Source: Bacteroidota bacterium
GTDB lineage: Bacteria; Bacteroidota; Bacteroidia; Chitinophagales; Chitinophagaceae
Length of the DNA: 22,932 nt
Assembly (NCBI GenBank): GCA_023418315.1
Contig: JAEZZY010000065.1
Coordinates: 1-22,932, forward strand
Reading direction: 5' to 3'
In this document: in pieces, positions 12,845 to 21,432 of the stretch
Layout: every line of letters starts with the position of its first letter
How positions within the stretch are numbered: the first letter of the stretch is position 1
Translations under genes and position numbers: made by a program
The notes under the pieces: generated by a model
The model's input: only the letters and a program-made list of their open reading frames with translations
What the model was told of the DNA's origin: nothing
Databases searched by the model: none

Positions 12845-15355
12845 TTATCGTAAGAGCGTTACGTTGCCCTGATATTGTTCTTTAGTGCCGTTGGCAAATT
12901 CTACTTCTATGAGGTAAACATAAGCGCCTACGGGTTGATCTTTTCCACCGAATTTACCGTCCCATCCTCTTCCGTCAATTTTATCGGTTTTGAACACTAC
13001 TTCACCCCAACGGTTGAACACCTGCATAGCGAAACCACGAACGCTTCTTGATAATAATTGTCTTGGCAGGAAGTAATCGTTAGAACCGTCGCCATTGGGT
13101 GTAAATACGTTAGGAATATCAATGTAACAGTCTTTAAATACTTGTACGCTATCGGAAGATGAACATCCTTCTACCGTAACCTTAGCCGTATAAATTCCCT
13201 GATGGCGGGCAGTGATGGCGAAGGTAGAATCACCTGTACTCCACAACCATTTAGCACGCGGATCAAACTGATTGATGTGATCTCCGAGAATCACTCCGGC
13301 GCTATTCGGGCAGATGGTGGTGTCTGGTCCCAAATCAATATTCGGATAGGAGTGAATGATAAGCTCCCTTACCGAGTCGTTAATAGGGCATATACGGTAA
13401 TTTCCATGTAAGGTTATATTGACCGTACCGGACCCGTCATAGACGTGTGTGATAGGATTCACGTTGGCTATTCGAGTGCCGTCCCCAAAATCCCAATAAT
13501 AATTTCTAAGCCCTATTTCCGTAAAGTCTCCGGTAAATGAAATCAAATCCCCTTCGCAAATATCTGTATCATCTAGAGCAAAGGCCATCACCCCTAATGA
13601 ATCTATATAAAAATCGCGGTAAATGGTATCGCTACAGGGTATATTGTCCGTTATTACGTGCATTACTGTATAGACACCCGGGCGCTCATATATATGTACC
13701 GGATCTTTTGTATAGCTGGTGTCGCCGTCTCCAAAATCCCAGAAATAAGAAATATTGCTGATAACAGGATAGATGGACGTATCGGTAAACCGCACCTCAT
13801 CTCCCTGGCAAAGCGTATCTGCATTTTGCGTAAATAGCGCTTGCAGCGGGTGTTGGTTATTCAATATATAGTCTATACTATCCACACAGCCGGTTCCACT
13901 GTTGAAAACAACTAAACGGATCAAAAACCTCGCTTGGCTATAGTAAACATGGGTAGGACTCCAATTAGAATCTGTACGACTATATACCGTATCCCTCACA
14001 CCGTCTCCATAATCCCACACACAACGATCTCCGGAAATTGACGTGTTATTAAATATGACGGTATCGCCTACGCAACCAAACAATATAGTGGTGTCAAAAT
14101 CTGCTTGGGGCGCTTCCAGTATATAAAATGTAATCTGCTGCCGATCACTTTCACAACCCATAGCTAAATCCCGCTGAGCCAAATACCAATAAAGAGTATC
14201 GGGGACGCTGGTATTGATGACCGGGGTAGTGGTGGTACCTCCGGCAAAACCCGTATCATTGGGATACCAAATATAGATAAACCCTGCAGGTGGTTGTGGA
14301 TTAAATGGTGCAACATCCCCTTGACAGTATGTCCATGGAGTACCGATGTTAGGAGCATTGGGTTTGGGTTGTACACAAACAAAAACCGTATCCATAGGGC
14401 TAATGGAACTACAATCTTCATGATAAGCTGCTACGAAAAAAGTGTCGCACATAATAGAATCCAACGCAATAGCAGGAGCACCGGGTAACTGGTTAAGGTT
14501 TTTATCATACCAGATAATGCTGTCGCCGGCTATATAAAGGGTATCATAAAGTACAGTACCGGACACCGAAGTATCCTGACAGAATGTATAACCTACAGAT
14601 GCGGGATTAACGACAGGTAGGGCTGCTTCAATGCCGGTGATTTCTACATTTCTGATAGAATGTTTGCTGTAATTGTTATTGGAAGTTTGAGAGCTGAATC
14701 CGAAACGACCACAAAAATCAAGGATGCTGCCCGGATTGCTCATCGTACCCATAATGATGGTTATATTATTGAGCGATACAGAAAACATTCCTTGGTTATA
14801 GTTTACTTCGCAATGATGCCATCCTGTATCTATAATTGCTGTTTTATTAATCGCTTCAGCGCCTATTACATTGGCGGTGAGGCCTTCATTATATCCTCCG
14901 CCAACGCCGCTCAATTCCCTGAGACTTACAAGCGGATTATCAGGAACGCCATTATTATCCCGTGTATCAAACACTAAAGCAAAACCACGGGCATTAATCG
15001 GAAATCCCATTACCGTAGGGGCCACACTCATAGAAGGAGGCGTTTGTATATACCAAAACGCAAACCCTTCGCCGGGGCCGGAAGGTGAATGATCTATAAT
15101 CTGAAAATCAAATTTGGCTGTAAACTGAGAGCAACTGGTCAGGCAGGTGCTGTCATCCGTATGGATATAGCCTACAAGATTGTGTGCAGATGTATCATTC
15201 AACACTAAACTGTCCACATCCACAAAAGTATTAGGCGAGTTCAGCGTCCACCCTGCGGTATTCATCGGGCTTCCGTTGAGCGTATAAGAAAACTGAGCGT
15301 AAGACTGTAGGCAAATGACCGTTAATAATGCTCCTAAGGATAATATTTTTTTCAT
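12845..15355 (-). CDS. Secreted lectin/PKD multidomain protein with type IX secretion (type B) C-terminal domain
   Basis: An 836-residue cell-surface or secreted protein. The signal peptide is residues 1-20 (MKKILSLGALLTVICLQSYA). Residues about 20-243 resemble an L-type (legume-like) lectin: EGFAFWYI, GFALVFDTRDN and a GWHHCEVNYNQG strand. Two Ig-like segments follow (about 250-415), then three PKD repeats marked by WDYGDG (447-452), WDFGDG (539-544) and WDFGDG (621-626). Another Ig-like segment is at about 673-740. The end (about 744-836) is the gliding motility-associated C-terminal domain: IPNVFTPNGDGSNDYF, VFNRWGEVVF, GWDGKFGGKDQPVGAYVYLI. That domain directs export through the type IX system. 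It probably binds glycans or mediates adhesion; the ligand is unknown. It is one gene with its own terminator. Confidence 0.93.
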   Translation of the reverse strand: MKKILSLGALLTVICLQSYAQFSYTLNGSPMNTAGWTLNSPNTFVDVDSLVLNDTSAHNLVGYIHTDDSTCLTSCSQFTAKFDFQIIDHSPSGPGEGFAFWYIQTPPSMSVAPTVMGFPINARGFALVFDTRDNNGVPDNPLVSLRELSGVGGGYNEGLTANVIGAEAINKTAIIDTGWHHCEVNYNQGMFSVSLNNITIIMGTMSNPGSILDFCGRFGFSSQTSNNNYSKHSIRNVEITGIEAALPVVNPASVGYTFCQDTSVSGTVLYDTLYIAGDSIIWYDKNLNQLPGAPAIALDSIMCDTFFVAAYHEDCSSISPMDTVFVCVQPKPNAPNIGTPWTYCQGDVAPFNPQPPAGFIYIWYPNDTGFAGGTTTTPVINTSVPDTLYWYLAQRDLAMGCESDRQQITFYILEAPQADFDTTILFGCVGDTVIFNNTSISGDRCVWDYGDGVRDTVYSRTDSNWSPTHVYYSQARFLIRLVVFNSGTGCVDSIDYILNNQHPLQALFTQNADTLCQGDEVRFTDTSIYPVISNISYFWDFGDGDTSYTKDPVHIYERPGVYTVMHVITDNIPCSDTIYRDFYIDSLGVMAFALDDTDICEGDLISFTGDFTEIGLRNYYWDFGDGTRIANVNPITHVYDGSGTVNITLHGNYRICPINDSVRELIIHSYPNIDLGPDTTICPNSAGVILGDHINQFDPRAKWLWSTGDSTFAITARHQGIYTAKVTVEGCSSSDSVQVFKDCYIDIPNVFTPNGDGSNDYFLPRQLLSRSVRGFAMQVFNRWGEVVFKTDKIDGRGWDGKFGGKDQPVGAYVYLIEVEFANGTKEQYQGNVTLLR

Positions 15356-15469
15356 AAAAAATAGATTACAACACTATATGCGTACGCAATATAATTAAAG
15401 AATGTTAAAATGCTATGCTGTTCTCCTAAAAGACGTTAATTTTCATAAGGTCGTTGGCTGTTTTTCGCC

Positions 15470-16375
15470 TTATTTTTTGATGATTTTTATCCCTGCAGCC
15501 CTGCCTATAGAATTATAGACAAAAAAATCATACTGCATGTTGCCGTCTTTCAAAATAAGATGAGCCGTGTTCGGCGGTTCGTTGCCCTCGTTTTCTGCTT
15601 TCACGACTATGGTGATTTCTTTTTCCGTAAAAGGAAGCTGCAATTCCTTTTTTTCTTTTACGAGCAGGTATCGGTTTAAGTGAACATTTTCTCCTATTTG
15701 CACCGATACTCTGTCGCCGTCCGGTTTTCCTCCATCCCATATTTGCAGCGTTACACTGTCGGTATTCCAGTAAAGCACGGCTTCAGCCCCTTCCGTCAGC
15801 TTCCGCATTTTTTCCAAAGCCGGGAAATCTTTTTTTACAGGCACAACCGCCGTGTCATAAACATATTTTACCTGCTTAGGTGGCATAGGCGTAGCGTCCA
15901 CAGATTTACCCTCGTTATTTTCTGTGGCAAGAGGTTCAAATAATGTACGAATTCCCTCTGCATCATTTATCACAATGGAACCTCCGCTGCACAGTATTTG
16001 CGTTATATCGCTCGTGGTAATACCTCCTTTAAAAACATTTCCTTCTTCTTCCTTCACAAATTTCAACTCTGCCTGAATCAGACAAATCGTAGCATAGCTT
16101 TCAAAACCATGATTGTACAAAAGCTCCGTTTCCCTAAAACGCAAGGTTTTATTTTCTTTATCAAGCCTGCCTTCTATCCTTGCCTTCACATCTTTTTTTT
16201 TGGTTTGATAGGTGTAAGCATAGCCGTTTATGTAGCCGGATGAGTCGGTAAATTCCATCACATAATGAAACGACTCTCCGCCTTCCACCCCTAAAAATCC
16301 TTTAAGCCGATATTGTGAAAACGCTTTTGCTGCAACCAATTCGCATACAATAAACAGGAAAATAACAATCCGCAT
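15470..16375 (-). CDS. Secreted protein of unknown function, two-part
   Basis: A 301-residue protein with a signal peptide (residues 1-20, cleavage near AFS before QYR), so probably periplasmic or outer-surface. The N-terminal half (about 22-145) is a beta-rich domain in which an FLGVEGGESFHYVMEF strand pair and an IEGRLD turn recur. A linker rich in P and K follows. The C-terminal half (about 200-301) contains LQIWDGGKPDGDRVSVQIGE and ENEGNEPPNTAHLIL, a pattern I have seen in many Bacteroidota secreted proteins of unknown function. There is no enzyme motif. The 115-nt gap to the next gene and a candidate -7 element at its own start argue for independent transcription. It is divergent from glnS. 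Confidence 0.78.
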   Translation of the reverse strand: MRIVIFLFIVCELVAAKAFSQYRLKGFLGVEGGESFHYVMEFTDSSGYINGYAYTYQTKKKDVKARIEGRLDKENKTLRFRETELLYNHGFESYATICLIQAELKFVKEEEGNVFKGGITTSDITQILCSGGSIVINDAEGIRTLFEPLATENNEGKSVDATPMPPKQVKYVYDTAVVPVKKDFPALEKMRKLTEGAEAVLYWNTDSVTLQIWDGGKPDGDRVSVQIGENVHLNRYLLVKEKKELQLPFTEKEITIVVKAENEGNEPPNTAHLILKDGNMQYDFFVYNSIGRAAGIKIIKK

Positions 16376-16391
16376 AAGCCTATAATCGCTT

Positions 16392-16399
16392 CAAAAATA
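16392..16399 (-). promoter_or_regulatory. Candidate Bacteroidota -7 element for the secreted 301-residue protein
   Basis: On the minus strand the sequence reads TATTTTTG (fits TAnnTTTG), 16 nt before the ATG at 16375. No TTG is found at the usual -33 spacing. Confidence 0.4.
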
Positions 16400-16483
16400 C
16401 ACTATACTCGGGTATTTGAATCGGCGTATTTTCCCATTCTGTAAAGACAAATTAAGCATTCGCAGAACCGAAGATAATTCCGG

Positions 16484-16516
16484 TTGATAATTCTATCCCT
16501 ATGCTTGTTACCTTTG
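16484..16516 (+). promoter_or_regulatory. Bacteroidota promoter (TTG, N22, TAnnTTTG) for glnS
   Basis: TTG at 16484-16486 and TACCTTTG at 16509-16516 are 22 nt apart, and the -7 box ends 22 nt before the glnS ATG at 16539. The -7 octamer is identical to the one upstream of the beta-lactamase gene. Confidence 0.65.
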
Positions 16517-16538
16517 CCTATCAATTTTTATAGCATTC

Positions 16539-18203
16539 ATGAGCGAAGAAAGATCACTGAATTTTCTGGAAGAAATAATTGAAAACGATTTAGCCGCAGG
16601 TAAATACGAACAAATCCATACGCGTTTTCCGCCGGAGCCGAACGGCTACCTGCATATCGGACATGCGTCGAGCATTCACCTGAACTTCGGTCTGGCGCAG
16701 AAATACAAAGGCAAGTGCAATCTCCGCTTTGACGATACCAACCCCGCCACCGAAGAAACCGAATATGTGGACAGCATCCGCAACGATATAAAATGGCTGG
16801 GCTACCATTGGGATAATGAATTTTACGCCTCCGACTATTTTGAACAATTATATGGCTTTGCCGTAAAACTGATCGAAAAAGGACTGGCTTATGTGGATGA
16901 CAGCACAAGCGAAGCCATAGCCGCTTCCAAAGGCGATATCAATAAGCCGGGCACCCCCTCTCCCTACCGCAACCGCACCATAGAAGACAACCTGCAACTC
17001 TTCTCCGATATGCGCGCCGGAAAATATAAAGACGGAGAGAAAGTGCTGCGTGCAAAAATAGACATGGCGCATCCTAACCTACTCTTCCGCGACCCGGTAA
17101 TGTACCGCATCAAACATGCGCATCACCACCGCACCGGCGATATATGGTGCATCTACCCGATGTATGATTTTGCACACGGACAAAGCGACAGCATCGAACA
17201 TATCACCCATTCCATCTGCACGCTGGAGTTCATTCATCATCGTCCGCTGTATGACTGGTTTATTGAAAAGCTGGAAATCTACCCTTCGCATCAATATGAA
17301 TTTGCCCGCCGCAACCTTACTTATACAGTGATGAGCAAACGCAAACTCCTCCAACTGGTAAACGAAAAACATGTAGCCGGCTGGGATGACCCTCGAATGC
17401 CTACGGTGAGCGGAATGCGCCGCCGCGGCTATACGGCACAAGCCATCCGCAACTTCTGCGATGCGGTTGGCATTGCCAAGCGGGAAAACATTGTGGACTT
17501 AGGCGTGCTGGAACATTTTGTGCGGGAAGACCTGAATAAAAAAGCGACCCGCGTGATGGCCGTGCTTGACCCTATAAAACTCATTATTACCAACTACGAA
17601 GCCGGCAAAACTGAAGAGCTGGAAATAGAAAACAATCCCGAAGACGAGAACGGCGGCAAACGCAAAGTACCCTTCAGCAATGAATTGTGGATAGAGCGCG
17701 ATGATTTTATGGAAAACCCGCCAAAGAAATTTTTCCGGCTGGGCATAGGGCTGATGGTGCGGTTGAAAGGAGCCTACATCGTGAAATGCGAAGGGGTAAA
17801 AAAAGATGAAAACGGAAAGGTAACAGAAATCTATTGCAGCTATATTCCCGAAAGCAAAAGCGGCAACGACACGAGCGGCATCCATGTAAAAGGCACCATC
17901 CACTGGGTGAGTGTGCCTCATGCCAAAACCGCTGAGGTACGTTTGTATGACCGATTATTTAAGGTAGAAAACCCTGCTGCGGAAGAAGGCGATTTTAAAG
18001 ACTATATCAATGAAAACTCTTTGCAGGTATTACAGACGGTATATATAGAACCCTCATTAACGGAAGCGAAACCCGGCGAACATTTTCAATTTTTGCGCAA
18101 GGGTTATTTCTGTGCAGATACCGAGAGCACACAAGAGCATTTGATTTTTAACCGTGCAGTTACGCTGAAAGATACCTGGGCGAAAGAGCTGAAGAAGGGA
18201 TAG
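16539..18203 (+). CDS. glnS: Glutamine--tRNA ligase (GlnRS)
   Basis: A 554-residue class I aminoacyl-tRNA synthetase that charges tRNA-Gln with glutamine. The catalytic domain begins RFPPEPNGYLHIGHASSI, with the HIGH motif at 39-42. The KMSKS-equivalent reads VMSKRK (264-269). The RFDDTNPATEE segment and the GWDDPRMPTVSGMRRRGY segment (between catalytic and anticodon domains) are both typical of GlnRS rather than GluRS. Length matches the E. coli enzyme. The GlnRS-specific C-terminal beta-barrel region (from about residue 340) is complete. Direct charging by GlnRS means this organism need not rely on the GatCAB transamidation route for Gln. The ATG at 16539 follows a good promoter. No clear terminator is seen after the stop. 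Confidence 0.96.
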   Translation: MSEERSLNFLEEIIENDLAAGKYEQIHTRFPPEPNGYLHIGHASSIHLNFGLAQKYKGKCNLRFDDTNPATEETEYVDSIRNDIKWLGYHWDNEFYASDYFEQLYGFAVKLIEKGLAYVDDSTSEAIAASKGDINKPGTPSPYRNRTIEDNLQLFSDMRAGKYKDGEKVLRAKIDMAHPNLLFRDPVMYRIKHAHHHRTGDIWCIYPMYDFAHGQSDSIEHITHSICTLEFIHHRPLYDWFIEKLEIYPSHQYEFARRNLTYTVMSKRKLLQLVNEKHVAGWDDPRMPTVSGMRRRGYTAQAIRNFCDAVGIAKRENIVDLGVLEHFVREDLNKKATRVMAVLDPIKLIITNYEAGKTEELEIENNPEDENGGKRKVPFSNELWIERDDFMENPPKKFFRLGIGLMVRLKGAYIVKCEGVKKDENGKVTEIYCSYIPESKSGNDTSGIHVKGTIHWVSVPHAKTAEVRLYDRLFKVENPAAEEGDFKDYINENSLQVLQTVYIEPSLTEAKPGEHFQFLRKGYFCADTESTQEHLIFNRAVTLKDTWAKELKKG

Positions 18204-18366
18204 AAAATAAAAAAGTTATCAGATGGAATTGAGAAAATACCCCCGCTGCTATAAGGTTGCCGTATGGATGGAATAGTTAGAATTGCCCTGAAATTTTTAC
18301 ACAAGGTGTATCCGTAATGTTTGCTCCACATTCCGTTTTACCGGCATATGCCTATGCGAGATATTT

Positions 18367-18690
18367 TCAATACTCATCTCCGCAGATACGAAACACTGCG
18401 TTTCCCAGATTTGCATCCACTCTTAGCTGACAAGCCAAGCGGCTTTGGGCGGTAGCATCCGGCAGGGTATCCAGCATATCCAGCTCCGCATCATTCAGCG
18501 GAGGTAATTTTTCCATGCCTTCCAGCACTTGCACATGACATGTAGCGCATAAGGCCATACCGCCACAGGTAGCCAGTACATTATATTCAAATGCCTTTAT
18601 GGCTTCCATCAGGCTAAGGTTCATATCGTCCGGCACTTCTATCTGCTGCCGATGACCATCACGGTCTTCTATGGTAATAGGAATCATCAC
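18367..18690 (-). CDS. Adrenodoxin-type 2Fe-2S ferredoxin
   Basis: A 107-residue small electron carrier. Cluster ligands are Cys42, Cys48, Cys51 (in CGGMALCATC, a C-x5-C-x2-C arrangement) and Cys87 (in LACQL), which is the vertebrate/bacterial adrenodoxin pattern rather than the plant type. An extra Cys103 is near the end. The acidic C-terminal region and PLNDAELDMLD helix fit the interaction surface. It lies 20 nt after the reductase stop, so the two genes probably form one transcript and one redox pair. It could supply electrons to a monooxygenase, an Fe-S biogenesis step or a heme oxygenase; nothing in the window shows which. MM offers two possible starts, one codon apart. Confidence 0.9.
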   Translation of the reverse strand: MMIPITIEDRDGHRQQIEVPDDMNLSLMEAIKAFEYNVLATCGGMALCATCHVQVLEGMEKLPPLNDAELDMLDTLPDATAQSRLACQLRVDANLGNAVFRICGDEY

Positions 18691-18710
18691 AATATTCGTT
18701 ACACGTTTAT

Positions 18711-19715
18711 CTAAAAAGAATGAATACCGTTTACGGTAGTATATTTAAAGCTGAGGCGCTGATCGGGAAAGACGTATTTAAACGCACTTTGCGCCATCAA
18801 TGCCGCTTCATGAAAACCGCATAGGATCAGCTTCAGCTTGCCGGGATAGGTATTAATATCTCCTATGGCATATATGCCGGGGATGTTGGTGGCATAGTCC
18901 ATCGTATCCACCGCTATAGCCGAACGTTCTATTTGCAAACCCCATTCGGCTATGGGTCCCAGCTTAGGACTTAATCCAAACAACGGTATCAGATAGTCGG
19001 TATGCAGCACTTGCTCTTCACTTTTATCATTCAGTATATACACTTCTTTCAGCTTTCCGTTTCCGTCTATTTTAGAGATATTGGATTTAAGGAGAAGGTT
19101 GATTTTTCCTGCGCTTGCCAGGTCGAATACTTTTTCCGCAGAATCGGGCGCACCTCTAAAGGTTTCCCCGCGGTGGACGAGGGTTACTTTAGCGGCTATG
19201 TTGGAAAGATAAATCGTCCAGTCGAGTGCCGAGTCGCCGCCGCCGGCAAGCACTATTTCTTTATCCCTAAAAAGCTCGGGATCTTTTACCATATATGAAA
19301 CGCCCTTCCCTTCAAACGCTTCCAACCGTTCTATGGCGGGTTTTCGTGGCTCAAAGCAACCGAGCCCGCCGGCTATAACGATGACCTTACAATGAATTTC
19401 CGTGGCTTCGTTGGTCGTTAGCGTAAATCCGTCTTTGCTGTTACCGCTTATTTTATCAATACGCTCTCCTAAGGTAAAACCAGGTTGGAAAGGAGCTATT
19501 TGCAACATAAGGTTATCAATCAATTGCTGTGCTTTTATTTCAGGATAACCGGGGATATCATAGATCGGCTTTTGCGGATAAATTTCGGAAAGCTGACCTC
19601 CTGCTTGTGGCAATACATCCACTATATGACAACGCATTTTTAGCAACCCCGCTTCAAACACAGAAAACAACCCTACCGGCCCTGCGCCAATAACACAAAT
19701 ATCCGTCGTGTGCAT
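18711..19715 (-). CDS. Ferredoxin/flavodoxin--NADP+ reductase, thioredoxin-reductase-like
   Basis: A 334-residue FAD enzyme that passes electrons between NADPH and ferredoxin or flavodoxin. FAD binding: VIGAGPVG, with GxGxxG at 10-15. NADPH binding: LAGGGDSALDW (157-166). The segment QAGGQLSEIYPQKPIYDIPG is the hallmark of the TrxR-like FNR family (Bacillus YumC type), which lacks the CxxC of true thioredoxin reductase; none is seen here. The C-terminal YAIGDINTYPGKLKLI segment is also diagnostic. I choose the ATG at 19715 rather than an upstream ATG at 19832, because the FAD motif should begin near residue 8 and the extra 39 codons are basic, low in similarity and contain a palindrome. The ferredoxin gene follows 20 nt on. 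Confidence 0.93.
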   Translation of the reverse strand: MHTTDICVIGAGPVGLFSVFEAGLLKMRCHIVDVLPQAGGQLSEIYPQKPIYDIPGYPEIKAQQLIDNLMLQIAPFQPGFTLGERIDKISGNSKDGFTLTTNEATEIHCKVIVIAGGLGCFEPRKPAIERLEAFEGKGVSYMVKDPELFRDKEIVLAGGGDSALDWTIYLSNIAAKVTLVHRGETFRGAPDSAEKVFDLASAGKINLLLKSNISKIDGNGKLKEVYILNDKSEEQVLHTDYLIPLFGLSPKLGPIAEWGLQIERSAIAVDTMDYATNIPGIYAIGDINTYPGKLKLILCGFHEAALMAQSAFKYVFPDQRLSFKYTTVNGIHSF

Positions 19716-19719
19716 GTTC

Positions 19720-19738
19720 GTTCTTTTTGGAAAAGAAC
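19720..19738 (-). promoter_or_regulatory. Perfect 8-bp hairpin/palindrome directly upstream of the reductase start
   Basis: GTTCTTTT (19720-19727) pairs perfectly with AAAAGAAC (19731-19738) across a 3-nt loop, ending 5 nt before the reductase ATG at 19715. At that place it could fold in the mRNA leader and affect initiation, or serve as an operator. No U-tract is present, so it is not a terminator. Confidence 0.5.
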
Positions 19739-19841
19739 AAAGTAACGCCTTATAACGCGCTTTCTTTTTCAATATCCGCAAATCTTTTAACGCTATTGGG
19801 AGGATTATGGAGTGCGAATGAAAAACCTCCATAGGTGCGCC

Positions 19842-21422
19842 TTACCTTAATTTATACACCCGTAAACCGAGCAGAACATTATCCTCAAAAACTAAGGGAA
19901 ACGGCATTCCGTTTTCATCGGTAAACTGACTATTTTCTCCTTCAAAAGGTTCATGAAAATGAAAATAATAATGCACTTGATAACGGCGCAATTCGTGTAA
20001 AAATTCCTGCTTGTTTTGCGGAGGCCAAGGCATATAGTAAAATGAATTTTCCGAAAAATAAGCCACACGTATGACTTTCTGCATCGGGGTTAATTGATAA
20101 ATATTCGATGCGAAACTTCCGCTGATGTTTTCCTTTTTCAATTCCTGCGCCAGTTGAAATTCCTTCTCCCCTACCCTGTATAGCGCCTTCATATCCCATA
20201 CGGGAAAAATGAGATAGCTAATGCAAAACAAGGTGAGAATGCCATACCGTATTTTTTTATTCGGAAATAATCCATCCAGCCGCCCTATGAGCAGCGCACC
20301 GATTACCATACTCAGCGGAAGCCAATACCATAAGTAGCGCGATTCAAAATTGATAAGCCAATACCCCATAGGAAACAGCAAAAACACCACACAAAGAATA
20401 TACAGCTCCCGTGAAAAAAACGCACGTATTTTTTTACTAAAAACAATCGCAATGGCTATTCCTATAATCAGTGAGAAAAAAGCGGACAGTTCATTTATAC
20501 TGTTTACAAATTTCAGCACGGTATAGCCTGCCCGCACGATTTGCATCAGCAACAATTTGGGGGAATGCCAGAAATGCGGCGCAGCGCCATTTACCAAAAA
20601 AGGATCTTCCCAATAGTAAACCGCATCCGGATAAACCGGCGGTATCAACAATGTTATTCCTTCTTTAAAAAAAGGATGTCCTATAAGATACCAGGATAAA
20701 TTCAACGAGCCGGAGGTAGAGGTCGTCCATACATGGTATTTTTCATGCAGCATCCATAGCCAGGGTGCGCTGATGATAAAGAAACATAGCAACATCACCC
20801 CTGCTACTTTCAGCCATTCTCGGATAGAAAAAGCCGCATTTTTTTGTTTTACCAACAAGGCTACAACCACCATCGTGCTGCCTATAAAATACGGAAAAGC
20901 ATAAGCTTTCGCGAAATAAGCAAACGCACCGCATGTGCCGGCAATAATCCATAATACAGGCCTGTTTAAAAATTTTTTTTGGAGCATCAGCAACAAGGCC
21001 ACCATCAAAAAGAAAACATACCATAGGTCGGCAAAACTTTGCTTAAACAAGGCATATACCAGGAACAGCGCCAGCGTAGCGCTTAAAGCGCCGGATGTGA
21101 TTCTGTCTTTTATAAACCGTACAAACAACACTTGCGCGGCAATCAAAAATGCCATAGCACCGATAGCATTGATGATAAGAGCGGCTTTAAACGCTTCCAA
21201 ACCCTGCTTAATAAGCCCTGCCGTAAGCCAGCAACTCCAGGGGCTCCAGTAACCGTTTACCGCAATGAGCACATCGCCAGCGGCATAGCGCTTGGAAAGA
21301 GTAAGATAGGCAACCGCATCGGGGTCTATATAATGCCTATAAAACGGGTACACCGCCATGCACCCAATCGCCAACAATAGCGGGGGAAAAATCAAACTAA
21401 TATATGCTGCAGGTTTCTTCAC
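19842..21422 (-). CDS. GT-C-fold integral membrane protein, glycosyltransferase family 39-like
   Basis: A 526-residue polytopic protein, with about ten or more hydrophobic helices in the first 400 residues. An aspartate pair (DPD in YIDPDAVAYL) lies in the first outer loop, as in GT-C glycosyltransferases that use polyprenyl-phosphate sugars. The soluble C-terminal part (about 430-526) contains SFASNIYQLTPMQKVI and ends HFHEPFEGE...LRVYKLR; its role is unknown. I choose the GTG at 21422, because the longer ATG form at 21503 would overlap the upstream gene by 71 nt and begins with an unlikely N terminus. From the GTG the gap to the upstream stop is 10 nt, so the two genes form an operon. Substrate unknown. 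Confidence 0.8.
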   Translation of the reverse strand: MKKPAAYISLIFPPLLLAIGCMAVYPFYRHYIDPDAVAYLTLSKRYAAGDVLIAVNGYWSPWSCWLTAGLIKQGLEAFKAALIINAIGAMAFLIAAQVLFVRFIKDRITSGALSATLALFLVYALFKQSFADLWYVFFLMVALLLMLQKKFLNRPVLWIIAGTCGAFAYFAKAYAFPYFIGSTMVVVALLVKQKNAAFSIREWLKVAGVMLLCFFIISAPWLWMLHEKYHVWTTSTSGSLNLSWYLIGHPFFKEGITLLIPPVYPDAVYYWEDPFLVNGAAPHFWHSPKLLLMQIVRAGYTVLKFVNSINELSAFFSLIIGIAIAIVFSKKIRAFFSRELYILCVVFLLFPMGYWLINFESRYLWYWLPLSMVIGALLIGRLDGLFPNKKIRYGILTLFCISYLIFPVWDMKALYRVGEKEFQLAQELKKENISGSFASNIYQLTPMQKVIRVAYFSENSFYYMPWPPQNKQEFLHELRRYQVHYYFHFHEPFEGENSQFTDENGMPFPLVFEDNVLLGLRVYKLR

Positions 21423-21432
21423 ATGGCTTTTT

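Noticed and set aside
15441..15480. Hairpin overlapping the stop of the 301-residue protein gene as a terminator
   Set aside because: The ATAAGG/CCTTAT stem is short with a bulge, and the U-run lies on the strand where no gene ends.
17079..17921. Minus-strand frames inside glnS
   Set aside because: They are antisense to a complete, strongly conserved GlnRS gene.
18343..18352. Palindrome GGCATATGCC between glnS and the ferredoxin gene
   Set aside because: A 10-bp palindrome is expected by chance; it has no U-tract and no clear regulatory position.
19716..19832. Upstream 39-codon extension of the FNR gene
   Set aside because: The FAD motif would be displaced, the extension has no similarity to the family, and it covers a palindrome and an intergenic-like region.
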